Source: Selaginella moellendorffii
Taxonomy: Eukaryota > Streptophyta > Lycopodiopsida > Selaginellales > Selaginellaceae
Direction of reading: 5' to 3'
Length of the DNA stretch: 64,000 nucleotides
Assembly (NCBI RefSeq): GCF_000143415.4
Contig: NW_003314269.1
Span: 610,034 to 674,033 of the forward strand
Part shown: in pieces, positions 30,971 through 42,220 of the stretch
Layout of the letters: each line of letters starts with the position of its first letter
Numbering within the stretch: the first letter of the stretch is position 1
Made by a program: the position numbers and the translations under genes
Notes under the pieces: model-generated
What the model was told of the DNA's origin: nothing
Seen by the model: only the letters and a program-made list of their open reading frames with translations
The model's database searches: none

Positions 30971-32180
30971 CACTTGTAACAAGTTAAATTTTTGTTTAAA
31001 TGAGTGTCAGTTGTAGGTTTAAATCATGCTTCATTAACCTAGTTTTCCATAGTTTATATTAGGATCATCCCACATACAAAACATAACTTATCAACTTTAT
31101 CCCAATAACCTTCAGTTTTGGCAATTCTCTTACATTGAAAAGCCATGCATTCAAGGATTCAATGATATTGGGTGTTAGATATTCAAATCTTTCACCCTCA
31201 ATGTGCTTTTTATAGTGTTTTTCATTTGCAATTGATGAAATTCAAGTGCTTTCACTTTCTTTTCACACAGCATAATAGATAATGGTCACCAATATCTTCC
31301 ATGAGCTTGCCAACATCAATCAACCATATAAAGTAATCAAAGAAACTTCTTGAACAAGTCTTTAAAATACATACTAATGAAATGTTCATTCATCTAAAGA
31401 ATTTTTGGTTAGTAGAAGATATTTTTTTATCACATGTTAGTACTGGTTTATACTATCATGAGTATGTGCATCACTATGACCCATGTTACTTACTTGAGGT
31501 ATATTATGGCTTATATATTAATTATATGTTTGATGGATTGTGAGGGTTTGGATATAAATTATATGCTACCACCAAAAACTTGTTGACTTTTAAATCTGTT
31601 GAAGAAGAAGTGCATCTGATGGGATGTGTCCTAGCCTTAGTGGTGCACAATAGAGATATTACATGAAAGAAGTGGGCTTCTTATTATGGATGATGCTATG
31701 AAATTAGTCATAACTCATGGACAATAGAAAGTATATTTGAGCCAGTTTTTAAGTTAATTAGCAATGTTATGTAAAATTAAAAGTGGATTTTGTGGAATTT
31801 GGAGTGATTATGGATTGTTCCTTATAAGATTGATTTGAGTTTATAAAACCTAGATAATATTTGAGAGTTATTAATATAAAATATAATTTTACTTTTACTT
31901 TTTAGATAATACAATAAGGATGGTATAACTTTAAAATATTTTGTGTAACTTAATTTTAATTTGAGGAATATTTTAACCACTTTGCACTTTCTGATTTTCA
32001 TTTAATAAAAGTGGAGTAATTAGGAATTTTAAAGTTAGACTCAAATTTCTCACAAAGTTGACAGATTTTATTTTACGAGGAGATACAAGCTCGACGTCAA
32101 AAGCAACATTATTATAAGAACACGCCACAGAATATGCCCCGTAGCTAAAGGAGCGACTCTCCTTGAAGCGAGAAATTTCT
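30971..32180. other. AT-rich intergenic stretch
   Basis: Very AT-rich, no open frame of note and no recognisable transposon proteins. Probably decayed intergenic DNA. Confidence 0.5.
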
Positions 32181-32185
32181 TGCGC

Positions 32186-32193
32186 TATAAAAA
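32186..32193 (+). promoter_or_regulatory. TATA box of SLC35F copy 1
   Basis: TATAAAAA 28 bp upstream of ATG 32214. The aligned position of copy 2 (about 35813-35825) reads CTACGGTGCAGTG, without a TATA box. Confidence 0.55.
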
Positions 32194-32213
32194 GCATGGC
32201 GCTGTGATGAGCT

Positions 32214-34158
32214 ATGGGGGACCGCTGGCTTCTCGAATCCATGGGCGACAGCGAGCAGCAGCATCATCCGCAAGAGCAGAACCAGCAGCAGCGAGTGATC
32301 CTCAAATGGCTGGTTTCGTCCCCAAAATGGAGGGCGCTCGCAGCCCTGGGCCTGGGACAGGTCGTGTCACTGCTCGTCACTGCCACGGGATTCACATCCT
32401 CGTTCCTGGCTCGCGAAGGTAGGGTTTTGCGAATTTCTAGCTCTTAATTCTCCTGTCAAGGGGTGCATGCGCCCACTGCCCAGGCATTTTGCAATTACGT
32501 GCTGCTGGCCATCGTTTGCGGATCGATTGTTCTTATCAAGCGGCCAAAGATCAAGGTCAGCGCTCACCTGTTTTCTGAGAATCTTTTAGAATTCCCCCCT
32601 AATCTGGTTTGTTTTGGTTGGTCCTGAGTTTGATAGTAGTAAAAGAGCTTTATTTCTTTGTGTGTGTGTTGTATGTGCGTGTAGTTTCAGCTTCTTTTTG
32701 TCTAGCTTCTTACATCGATGTGGTGATTGTTCACAGGTACCTTGGTATGCTTTCCTGCTACTCGCCGTTGTGGATGTGGAAGCAAATTTTCTCGGTAAGT
32801 TTCACCGTGACCTTCTCTTTCTTTGTTCTTTTTATTGGTGACATAGTTTTGCGACCTGATCATTTTCTTCTCAGTTGTCAAGGCCTACCAATACACCTCG
32901 ATCACAAGCGTCATGCTCCTTGATTGCTGGAGCATTCCCTGCGTGCTCCTTTTGACATGGTTTTTCCTCAAGACCCGGTACCGCATCGGGCATTTTGTTG
33001 GAGTCGGGATTTGCGTGACGGGGCTCGTGCTGGTGGTTCTCTCCGATGTTCACGCCAAAGATCGATCCGGTTTGTCCGCTTCAAAAAAAAAGAAACGAGT
33101 GTGTTTTGTGCTCGTTGAGTTGACGTGCTTGCATACTTGCAGCAGCCAAGCCTCGCTAACTTTGGTTTTATCTTCTCAGGTGGTAGTAATGTCGTCCTTG
33201 GAGACTTTCTCGTCATCGGAGCATCGATGCTGTACGCAATTTCCAATGTTAGCGAGGTATGGTGCTGCTAAAATTTCTCTTTCACATGAACTCTCATCTG
33301 AATCCCTTTTATGATTTTCCTCAGGAATTTATAGTGAAGAGAATTAATCCGGTTGAGCTGCTTGCTTTCCTCGGCTTGTTTGGATCGATAATAAGCGGGG
33401 TTCAAGTGTAAGTAGCCGTTGGATAATAGGATCGAACAGTGTTTTCTAAAAGACTTTTGTTTCAGGCTCGCTCTTGAACTGCATGAAATTCGTCACACTC
33501 AATGGACTGCAAATGCCGTAGGAACTCAAAACCTCTTGCCTCTTTAATATTCCCGTGTTTCTCGCTAACTTTCCATTTTTGCAGATTGGTCCTTTTGTGG
33601 GATTTGCACTGGCCCAGTTTTCTTTTTACCTTCTCGTTCCAATTCTACTTCAGGTAAAGCGCAGATACATGTGTGCATCCTTTGTTACACACTTTGGACA
33701 CAGGGCAGTGGCTCGGCAATGTTTAACTTGTCTCTTCTCACGTCCGATATGTGGGCCGTCGCGATCCGTGCATTGGCCTACCATGAAGTCGTAAGTATTT
33801 ACCAAAGCTTGTAGTTTATCGTGATTTCTATCGTTTTCTTTTCAGGTGGATTGGCTCTACTTTGTGGCGTTTGGAACAGTGGCAATAGGACTGTCTTTGT
33901 ATTCTTACTTGTAAGTTGCGTGGTACCTCTTTTTTTTTTCTCGCTAACTCCACCTCCTTTTGTTATAGTGGTGAGCCGAGACCAAAGAAACAACAAGCAG
34001 CTGCAGAACTGGACGAGCCAGGACTCGAAGAAATCGTCGCGGAACATCCTGTGAAAGAAGATAGCGGTACACATTCTAAAAACACTAACAAGGAAGAAAA
34101 GCAGCAGTTTTTTCCCGACAAACGGGATAACAACGACGATGCACAGATTGAGCTTTGA
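32214..34158 (+). CDS. SLC35F/DUF914 nucleotide-sugar-type transporter, copy 1
   Basis: Polytopic membrane protein of the drug/metabolite transporter superfamily (SLC35F1/F2/F6-like); substrate unknown. Exons joined in frame give: MGDRWLLESMGDSEQQ and a Gln-rich cytosolic start, helix ALGLGQVVSLLVTATGFTSS, FCNYVLLAIVCGSIVLIKRP, YAFLLLAVVDVEANFL, VVKAYQYTSITSVMLLDCWS, GVGICVTGLVLVVLSDVHA, LGDFLVIGASMLYAISNVSE, ELLAFLGLFGSIISGVQ, IGPFVGFALAQFSFYLLVPI, FNLSLLTSDMWAVAIR and YFVAFGTVAIGLSLYS. Together these make about ten helices. An acidic/Lys-rich tail ends DDAQIEL. Motifs YTSITSVMLLDCW and LTSDMWAV are typical of plant DUF914 proteins. About eleven short exons. Nearly the whole gene is repeated at 35839-37717. 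Confidence 0.9.
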
Positions 34159-34639
34159 TGCTGGAAAAACTATATGTATACTTCTATCACTAATTGTTTG
34201 CTTTCTTCGTGAAGAAAGCACTGTTTCTCGGACTCGCCGTCGTCCACTTTAGGATTGTGAGTCGCGAACGATAACTCCAACTAATGCAGGGGGTTTTAAG
34301 CCAGGGAGAGATCTTCCAAGGTTCATCTCGAAGAGGAGCGTTTACTCATGGGTAAGGGAGGTAAGCTGCTAACAGAGATTTTATATTTGATTTGATCTCT
34401 CGTGATTCATGACAGGCAAGAAAGATCACGGGTTCATTAAAGGAATGTAAGTTGTTCTTGGTTCGATGTAAAATCTTTGGTTCTAAAACTTTGTTATTTG
34501 TGATTCGCAGCTTAGCAGCAATGTGTTGCTGCTGCTTGCTTGATGAATGCTGCTGTGATCCCACTGTGATCATTGTAGGCGATTAAAACGCGCCAGTTTC
34601 TTTTCTTTTTTTAAAAAAAAATTAAAAATTTCTAATGTC

Positions 34640-34873
34640 TACGTACACGCGGCTTTGGCGGTGGCGAGAATCCTTGACGGGCAAAGATCTATCAGCGCAA
34701 CTGATGCCGATGAGCAGCCCTCTCCACTCGAGCAGATTCCGGTATCGTATTCAATGCTGGAGAGCGAAATTCATATAGATAGAGGTGAATTCGCAGCTAC
34801 TGTCGAAGCCTGCTTGAAATTCTTCTGGTTCTCTCCGAGTTTGTCTTTGTCCCTTCAGTCTATTTTCTCGTAG
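34640..34873 (+). pseudogene. 5' stub of an EXS-family gene
   Basis: The segment resembles 38270-38570, the leader and first exon of the EXS gene: shared GATGCCGATGAGCAGCCCTC, then a Ser/Thr-Val-Glu stretch and a TCTTCTGGTT-TCTCCGAG run ending near CAGTCTATTTTCTC. The rest of the gene is absent. It marks the right end of the first duplicated unit, whose left end is near the SLC35F copy 1 promoter. Confidence 0.75.
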
Positions 34874-35800
34874 CAGTTTCTGTAAAGAAGATGCGATCTG
34901 TTTTTTCAACCATGATCGCAGCAATATAATTAATTAATAATTGATCATTATCATTACATAAATTTATTATGGCAAACATCTCAGCAATATAATTTAACTT
35001 CTTCTAAGCATACATGAGCAATTTTTTATGGGAGCCCAACGTACTCTTCCCCTAGCAAGGCCCACAGTTGACTGCAATTGACCAAATTATTTTAAAAGAA
35101 AAGATTAAGAGCTTAGGACAAAATTCAGGCTTTTTATATCGCTCTCAACTCCTTTGCCATGCATATGTTTTCTTTCTCCCCTTCTCCTTTATAGTCTCTC
35201 ATCCCTGGTAATCTCCCTCAAGCACAAGCCCTCATGCTATTTTCCCTACATTAATTCCCACCAGGAAATAATATTATCTCAAGACTCCCCTTTCTAATCC
35301 TCTTTAGAAGCTTTCTTATTTTCTTCCTAAATTACAAAAATATTTCATTCCCTCAACTTTGTCACCTTTTCTAATCTGAATAATTCATCATTTTAAATAA
35401 TTTTGAGATGGAAATCCTTTGATGATGCTAGCAAGTAATATATTCAAAACTTTGGTGGTTGAAACATTAAACATCACAATTATATAATTTTCTAACAGAC
35501 CAAGGCAATATATTCAACTTAGGTGGTTGAAACATCAATGCTTTGCAACAAACAAGACAATGATAATATGAATTAGAGAAGGGAAAAGTGAACATTAACT
35601 TGCTTGCAGGTGACCTTGCAAGGTAAGTTTCCTTCAGGTGACATGCGAGTCAAGTATCACCCGGGATGAACACACATCCGGGAAACTTCCAGCCTCTCCA
35701 AGAAGGAAATCACAATACTGTGAAGAAAAATCCCGGATCTGAGTATAGTGATTGTTCCAAAGGCAAGTACTAGAATATTATAAGAAGTCCTTGTCAACGA
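34874..35800. other. AT-rich spacer between duplicated units
   Basis: No gene. It holds a short imperfect direct repeat (AATATATTCAA ... GGTGGTTGAAACAT at about 35438-35470 and 35508-35534). Confidence 0.45.
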
Positions 35801-35838
35801 GGCAGGCGATTTCATGCGCTACGGTGCAGTGATAAGTT

Positions 35839-37717
35839 ATGGGTGACCGCTGGCTTCTCGAATCAATGGGCGACCGGGAGCAGCAGCAGCAGCAGCACGA
35901 CAATGATCATCTGCAGCAGCGAGTGATCCTGGAATGGCTGGTTTCGTCTCCAAAATGGAGGGCGCTCGCAGCCCTGGGCCTGGGACAGGTCCTGTCGCTG
36001 CTCCTCACTGCCACGGGATTCACATCCTCGTTCCTGGCTCGCGAAGGTAGGACCTGGTACTGTTATATGAACCTCTAGCTTGATTCTCTTGTCAAAAGGG
36101 GTAAATGCGCCCACTGCCCAGGCATTTTTCAATTACGCGCTGCTGGCCATCGTTTGCGGATCGATTGTTCTTATCAAGAGGCCAAAGATCAAGGTCAGCG
36201 CCTGAAAATCATTTTAATCTTCCCTCTATTCGTGCTTGTTCTTGTTCATGAGTTGATTATACTTTCTTCTCTTTGTGTGTGTGTGTGTGTGTGTGTAGTT
36301 TCAGCTTCTTTTTGTCTAGCTTGTTACATCGATGTAGTGATTGTCAACAGGTACCTTGGTATGGTTTCCTGCTACTCGCCATTGTGGATGTGGAAGGAAA
36401 TTATCTCCGTAAGTTTCACCTTGCGATTCTTCATTTTTTCTTTGGTCACATCGACTCTGGCCGCTTTCTTTCTTCAGTTGTCAAGGCCAACCAATACACT
36501 TCGATCACAAGCGTGATGCTGCTTGACTGCTGGAGCACTCCCTGCGTCCTCCTTTTGACGTGGTTGTTTCTCAAGACACGGTACCGCCTCGGGCATTTTT
36601 TTGGAGTCGGGATCTGCGTGACGGGGCTCGTGCTGGTGGTTCTCTCCGATGTTCATGCCAAAGATCGATCCGGTCTGTCCACCTCAAAAGAGAAGAGACG
36701 AGTGTGTGTTTCACTCGTTGAGTTGACGTGCCTCCGTACTTACAGCAACCAAGCATCGCTAACTTCGGTTTTGGTTTTATCTTCTCAGGTGGTAGTAATG
36801 TCGTCCTTGGAGACATTATCGTCATCGGAGCATCGATGCTGTACGCAATTGGCAATGTCACCCAGGTATGCGGGCTGCCAACTTTTTTCTTTCACGTCTG
36901 AATCCCTTTTTCGATTTTTCTCAGGAATTTATAGTGAAGAAAACAAGTCCGGTTGAGCTGCTTGCCTTCCTCGGCTTGTTTGGATCGCTTATAAACGGCA
37001 TTCAAGTGTAAGTAGCCTTTGGATTATAGATTCGAACAGCGTTTTTCAATGACTTTTGTTCCAGACTTGCTCTTGAACTGCATGAACTTCGTCACATTCA
37101 ATGGACTGCAAATGCCGTAGGAACACACTCTCGCGTGTTTTCGCTAAGATTTTCATTTCTGCAGATTGGACCCTTTGTGGGATTTGCACTGGCACAGTTT
37201 TCTTTCTACATTCTCGCTCCAATTCTACTTCAGGTATACATCTATGCATCCTCTAAAGCTTTTATACACACTTTGGACACAGGGCAGTGGCTCGGCAATG
37301 TTTACCTTGTCTCTTCTCACGTCCGATATGTGGGCCGTCGCGATACGTGCATTGGCGTACCATGAAGACGTAAGTATTTACCAAAGCTTGTATTTTATCG
37401 TGATTTCCATCGTTTTCTTTTCAGGTGGATTGGCTCTACTTTGTGGCGTTTGGAACAGTGGCCATAGGACTGTCTTTGTATTCATGCTTGTAAGTTTCGT
37501 GGTACCTCCTTTTTTCGCTAACTCCTGTTCCTTTTGTTTTAGTGGCGAGCCTAGACCAGAGAAAGAAGCAGAAGATACAGGACTGGACGAGCCAATGCTC
37601 GAAGAAATCCTCGCGGAAGATCCCGTGACAGAAGATTGCGAAACGAATTCCGGATCCAAAAACACTAACAAGGAGGAAAAGCAGCAGTTTTTTCCCGACA
37701 AACGGGGACGACGATGA
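35839..37717 (+). CDS. SLC35F/DUF914 nucleotide-sugar-type transporter, copy 2
   Basis: Tandem duplicate of the gene at 32214-34158 with the same exon order. The start MGDRWLLESMGDREQQ is followed by the same helices: ALGLGQVLSLLLTATGFTSS, NYALLAIVCGSIVLIKRP, YGFLLLAIVDVEGNYL, VVKANQYTSITSVMLLDCWS, LGDIIVIGASMLYAIGNVTQ, ELLAFLGLFGSLINGIQ and FTLSLLTSDMWAVAIR. It ends EEKQQFFPDKRGRR, eight residues shorter at the tail than copy 1, which reads on to DDAQIEL. All exon junctions remain usable, so it looks functional. A (GT)n microsatellite lies in the intron at about 36274-36298. The TATA box of copy 1 is not conserved here. Confidence 0.9.
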
Positions 37718-38441
37718 CGAAAGAGATCGATCGAAAAACCAATCCAGCCTACATATTCTATATATCACTAATTTTGTTTGCTTTCTTTGTGAAGCAAAGC
37801 TCGCTGTAAATTCTCGGACTCGCCGTCCTCCACAAGAATTGTGAGTCGGGAACGGTAACTCCAACTAAGACAGGGGGTTTTTAAGCGAGGGATTTTATCA
37901 TGGGTAAAGGGAGGTAAGTTGCTAGCGATTTGCGAAGAGATTTTAGATTTGTTCCATGAGGCAAGAAATATCACCAAAGGTCTTGAAACTAAAACCTTTG
38001 CTTCTAAAACCTGGTTATTTAGCAGCTTAGCGGCGATGTGACGAACTGTGATCATTGTAGGCGATTAAAACGCGCAACTTTCTTAATTAAAAATTCATCA
38101 AAATGTCCACGTACACGTAGTTGACGTTTGAATCCGACGGTTGATACTAAGCCTCGTGGCTTGTATTTGTTCGTCCGATCCCAGTGAGGCCGTGAGGGCT
38201 AGGGTTGATCCAAGATGCGCTGATTCTTGAATTGGGCATCGCGATCGGGCGGCGCCGGGTAGAATGCGGGAGCTGCCGCCGGTGGCGAGAACCCTTGATG
38301 AGCGTAGCTGATGCCGATGAGCAGCCCTCTCCACTCGCGCAGCAGATCGAATTTGCTTGATCCCGGTATGTTATTCAATACTCGAGAGCGACAGCTCTTA
38401 AATTTTTCTGCTTCCCAGATAGAGGAGGAGCTCCAGAAGCC

Positions 38442-40341
38442 ATGAATTTGCTTGAAGATTCTCCGCCAGCGACTGTGGAGCCCCTAAAATTGAAGCCGGC
38501 AACTTCTTCTTCTGGTTATCTCCGAGGTTGGCTTCCTCGCTCGCCAATCTATTTTCTCATCGCATGGGCGATCGTGTGTGTAAAGGTATTCTTTCGCATT
38601 TGGTTCCATCTGTGTTTTTCTAGCTCGGTGCTATCTAGATCGCCAAAGATTCCATCGAGAAAATGGATACAACACTGAGGGGTAGTTTCTTCTACGAAGC
38701 ATTTTTGTACTACAATCCATTAGTTATGGTGGTATGTCTCAACTATTTTTCTATTGCTCATTCGAGATGCAAGCAAGCTTTTTTCTTGTCTTTGCAGGCT
38801 ATGATGGTGTGGTTGTGGGGAGTAAATCTCTGGGCATTTCTACATTATCGTGTGAATTATAGCAAGATCTTTGATCTTGATCAGAACCATTTAACGCACA
38901 AACATATATGGAAGGTAGTAAGTAGTGTTCTTTCTTATTTTTCCTCCTCTTAATTCTCGTCAATGCAGGTTGCCTCTTGGATGACCATTGTCATCTCGAC
39001 CAGCATGACAACTTATCTGTATCTTTATTCCAACGGGGAAGCGAACTACGCTGCATCGCAGCCAGTGTATAATCCACACTTTTCCCCACTCTTGCTGCTT
39101 GTTGATGATGGTGTGCTTTGCTGAAATGATTCTATTCATTGTTTGCTATTGCTTCCTTTTTCCCTCTAACAGCTTCGTTTCTCACAGGCCATTCTTTACA
39201 TCGGCCTGCCGCTCGTGTTAATTCTACCTTTTGATGTCCTTTATCGTTCATCGCGATTCTTCTTTCTTGGTACGTTATTGAGACTTTCGCTACCGCTGCA
39301 GGTTCGTTGAAAATCTAACTCGCTGTGCCTGAACTAATGGTTTTGTTACGCCAGCCTATCACCTTTGCAGATTTTTTTGTAGCAGACGTGCTTACCTCTA
39401 TGTCCAAGGTTCGCCCGCCGCGAGTAGAGTAACAAAGAAATGGATTTGAGATGTTTCTTTTGCAGGTGCTATCGGACATTGAGCGGTCGCTGTGCAGGAT
39501 GTATCATCGTCAGGTATGCCGTGTTGCTTTCTCCTGTTTCTTGTGTAACGCTCTTTTATCAGGCTGCTTTTGAGGCAGAGGAGTTATGCGGGAGTCACTC
39601 CATATGGATACCTTGCATTCTCGCGCTTCCTTACTTGTTCCGATTCGCGCAGTGTCTGAGGCAGTATACGGACACGAAAGAGCGATCTTGTCTTTTCAAC
39701 GGTATGTCCTGACCTCTTTTCTTGTGATTGATCTCGTGTAATTCCCTCGCAGCTTTGAAGTATTCGACAGCCTTCCCCGTGGTTTTCCTGTCCGCGCTCA
39801 AGTATCACGTACTTCCCGAGTACTGGGAAGGTGTCTATCGCCCACTCTGGTTACTTTCTAGCGTGGTTAATTCTTTCTACTCGTTCTACTGGGATATCAG
39901 CCGAGACTGGGACTTCAGGTAACTTGCCAATTCTCTCCGTCCTCTCTCTCACTGTTTTCGTCGCAGCCTCTTCTCCGGTATCTCCAGGACCAAAAACTTG
40001 GGACTCAGGGCTCACCTCGTCTACAATCCTCGATGGGTGAGTGAATGAAGCATTAACCCGAGTGTCTCTAAACACAACCGGTGACTTCCCACCAGGTGTA
40101 CTACTGGGCGATTGGAAGCAACTTACTCCTTCGCTGTGCTTGGACTTACAAGCTCTCGGCGCATCTTCGCCACAACTACTTGACGGTGTTCACATTCTCG
40201 GGGCTGGAGATGCTGCGGCGGTTCCAGTGGATTTTTTTCCGGGTGGAGAACGAGCACAACCGGATGCTGTTACGTACTTCCTCGTCGCCAGAGACCGAAA
40301 TGGGCCTTTTAGCCACCGATGACGAAGAACACGTTGTTTAA
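38442..40341 (+). CDS. EXS-domain (ERD1/XPR1/SYG1) membrane protein without SPX domain
   Basis: Multi-spanning protein of the EXS family; relatives with an SPX domain export phosphate (PHO1, XPR1), and yeast ERD1 retains Golgi proteins. Start MNLLEDSPPATVEPLKLKP, first helix SPIYFLIAWAIVCVK. Then MVWLWGVNLWAFLHYRVNYS, HKHIWKVASWMTIVISTSM, LPLVLILPFDVLYRSSRF, FFVADVLTSMSKVLSDIER (the EXS hallmark), IWIPCILALPYLFRFAQCLR and YTDTKERSCLFNALKYS. Next come FYSFYWDISRDWDFSLFS, VYYWAIGSNLLLRCAWTYKL and LEMLRRFQWIFFRVENEH, ending DDEEHVV. No SPX domain is encoded, as in Arabidopsis EXS-only proteins. About twelve exons. Its 5' part is duplicated at 34640-34873. Confidence 0.92.
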
Positions 40342-40436
40342 AGGGCCTGTGTTAACGAATTCTTTTTGGTTTAAACTTCTATACCCTAGGCGGTGTCTTC
40401 GTGATTAGCGAGGGTGGGGAATAGCGAGGGCGGGGA

Positions 40437-41580
40437 ATGGCGTCTTCCAAGAACATGGATGCGCTGAATGCGAGGAAGCAGCTGCCGAATGTATGGCAGG
40501 CGCCGCTGATGAGCACTCCAGCCAGAGATCCGCTGTGTAAGCTCCTAGAATCAGCTCGTTGTGTGTGTGGCATTGCTAGATCTTCGAGAATTCAGCCTTC
40601 TCGACTAGGCTAGGGATTTACTCTTGAGATCCAGTGGACTGACTCGTTTGATCACCTCGCGCAGTTTGTTTCTACAGCATCTTCTGGTAAGGATCCATGT
40701 CGCGAAAATATTTCGCTTCCTCTTTGTTTGACTGTGTGTGATTCGTTTTGCAGCCCCTTTTGTGCCGCGTACCAGCTGCGTGGAAGATCTTTGCACAATG
40801 ACTGGTCACGGTTAGTGTTTTTTCCCCTTCTTCTTCTTCTTCCCCTCTTCCGCTGGGAGAAAACTCTGACGGAATGGTTCTGTAGCTATCAATGTTGCGG
40901 CGGAGGCCTGCCATGCAGCGGCCGTTGTGGAGAGCCCAAATGTCCTCGCTTCTGTGCTGCCACTGAAGTAAGTCTTTTAGAAGTTTCATGATCTTAAAAA
41001 CTTTCCAATGTTTTTGTCCTTTTTTTCCCAGGCCGTGCTTTGCTTTCCAATGTCTGTCACTGCAACAAGGTTTATGATACAGGACTCCTTGGGGATCCAA
41101 AACACCAAGTGTGACAACTGCATCATTGTAAGTTTTCCAGTGTCAAAAGATCTCAACACTTGACACCATCAAATCTCTACTTCCAGGCGACGATGTGGTT
41201 TCTCCAGTACCTCAACTGTATCTGCTGGCTGGTTGCAACTTTTACTAATGTGCCATTCATTGACGACGCAGCTCTCGTTGTCGACAGAGTTGCGGATATT
41301 GCCTACTGCAGGTAAAGATTTGTCACACTTGTCGCTCTGTCATCGAGGACTGACGTTGTCGTGCTCCTCAACTTTTGTTACTTTGTTTTTTCTCGCAGTG
41401 TGTGCGCGTGCATGCAGGTGAGTCACTCCAAAGAAAAATTCCTTCCAACATCATCACTGAGCTAATCTTTTGTGTTTTATATTGCAGACACAGCATAAAG
41501 TGGAGCTTGATGTTCGCGATGGATTAAAGCCCGCCGTATCGCGCACGCCTCCAGCAATGCAGGAGATGTCGCGAAAATAG
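40437..41580 (+). CDS. PLAC8-family cysteine-rich protein
   Basis: Small plant protein of the PLAC8-type family. Exons assemble to MASSKNMDALNARKQLPNVW, APLMSTPARDPLFCFYSIFC, PFCAAYQLRGRSLHNDWSR, YQCCGGGLPCSGRCGEPKCP then RFCAATE, VLCFPMSVTATRFMIQDSLG, NTKCDNCIIATMWFLQYLNC, and ADIAYCSVCACMQTQHKVEL, ending AMQEMSRK. Cys pairs (CCGGGLPC, CDNC, CSVCAC) and the TQHKVE motif match the Arabidopsis group annotated as PLAC8 proteins. The tiny second exon (FCFYSIFC) is about 23 nt. One or two hydrophobic segments are present. Role unknown. Confidence 0.85.
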
Positions 41581-42220
41581 CTAGTAACCGGCTGCTGGTA
41601 TTCTCTCTCTTTCGGTTTCGCTGGCCAGGGTACTAGCTAGTTTCCTTTCATTGTACTCATGATTCATTGAAATACGTTTTCCACAGCACACGTTTCTCGC
41701 AAACCAAGACAGGTACCGAAAACTCGGGCTTCATCTTTTCACGAGAAGCTCGCGAGCGAGAAACGAAGAAAAATCGAGAGGTAAGTGTCAGGTCCCTGCT
41801 GTGATCGATCGAGATCTAAAAACCGACTGGAAGAACTCTCCAGAGATTTTTTTGCTAACAGATTCCATTCAAGTGAGTCCGTGCAGTGGTTCGAAGAAAC
41901 CGACGCATCGTCCAACGGGGAAGAGAAAGTAAACGAAGCATCGCTTTCTTTCTTTTCTTTGGAAGATCCTCCATTACGGTACATTTGTGAGATGGAATTT
42001 TGGTTAAGATATGGTGGCAGTGGTGGTGGTGTCTCTCTTTTGCAGGGAAAGCGTGGGGTAATGGTGGATCCCAGGACTCGAACGCCACACCCGCCCTGGA
42101 CGATAGCGTAGTATCACTGGCTAGGAAGCTAAGAGTGGGGCTCTCAGTTCGTAGGATCGATCTCTTTTCTTTTTCACCTCCTCGTTCTTTCATTTTCTAG
42201 CGCGACGAGGAAGAACGGCA
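41581..42220 (+). promoter_or_regulatory. 5' flank and probable spliced leader of the methyltransferase-like gene
   Basis: Contains a GAG|GTAAGTG donor near 41780 with TTTTTTTGCTAACAG acceptor near 41861, and a CTCTCTTTTGCAG acceptor near 42055. These fit introns in a 5' leader. Open frames here are short and lack similarity. Confidence 0.35.

Noticed and set aside
41785-42111. 108-codon plus-strand frame before the methyltransferase-like gene
   Set aside because: Overlaps likely leader introns (donor near 41780, acceptors near 41861 and 42055), with no recognisable domain.
42056-42130. tRNA-like GTTCGAGTCC motif on the minus strand
   Set aside because: No pairing T-stem, anticodon arm or acceptor stem could be built around it.
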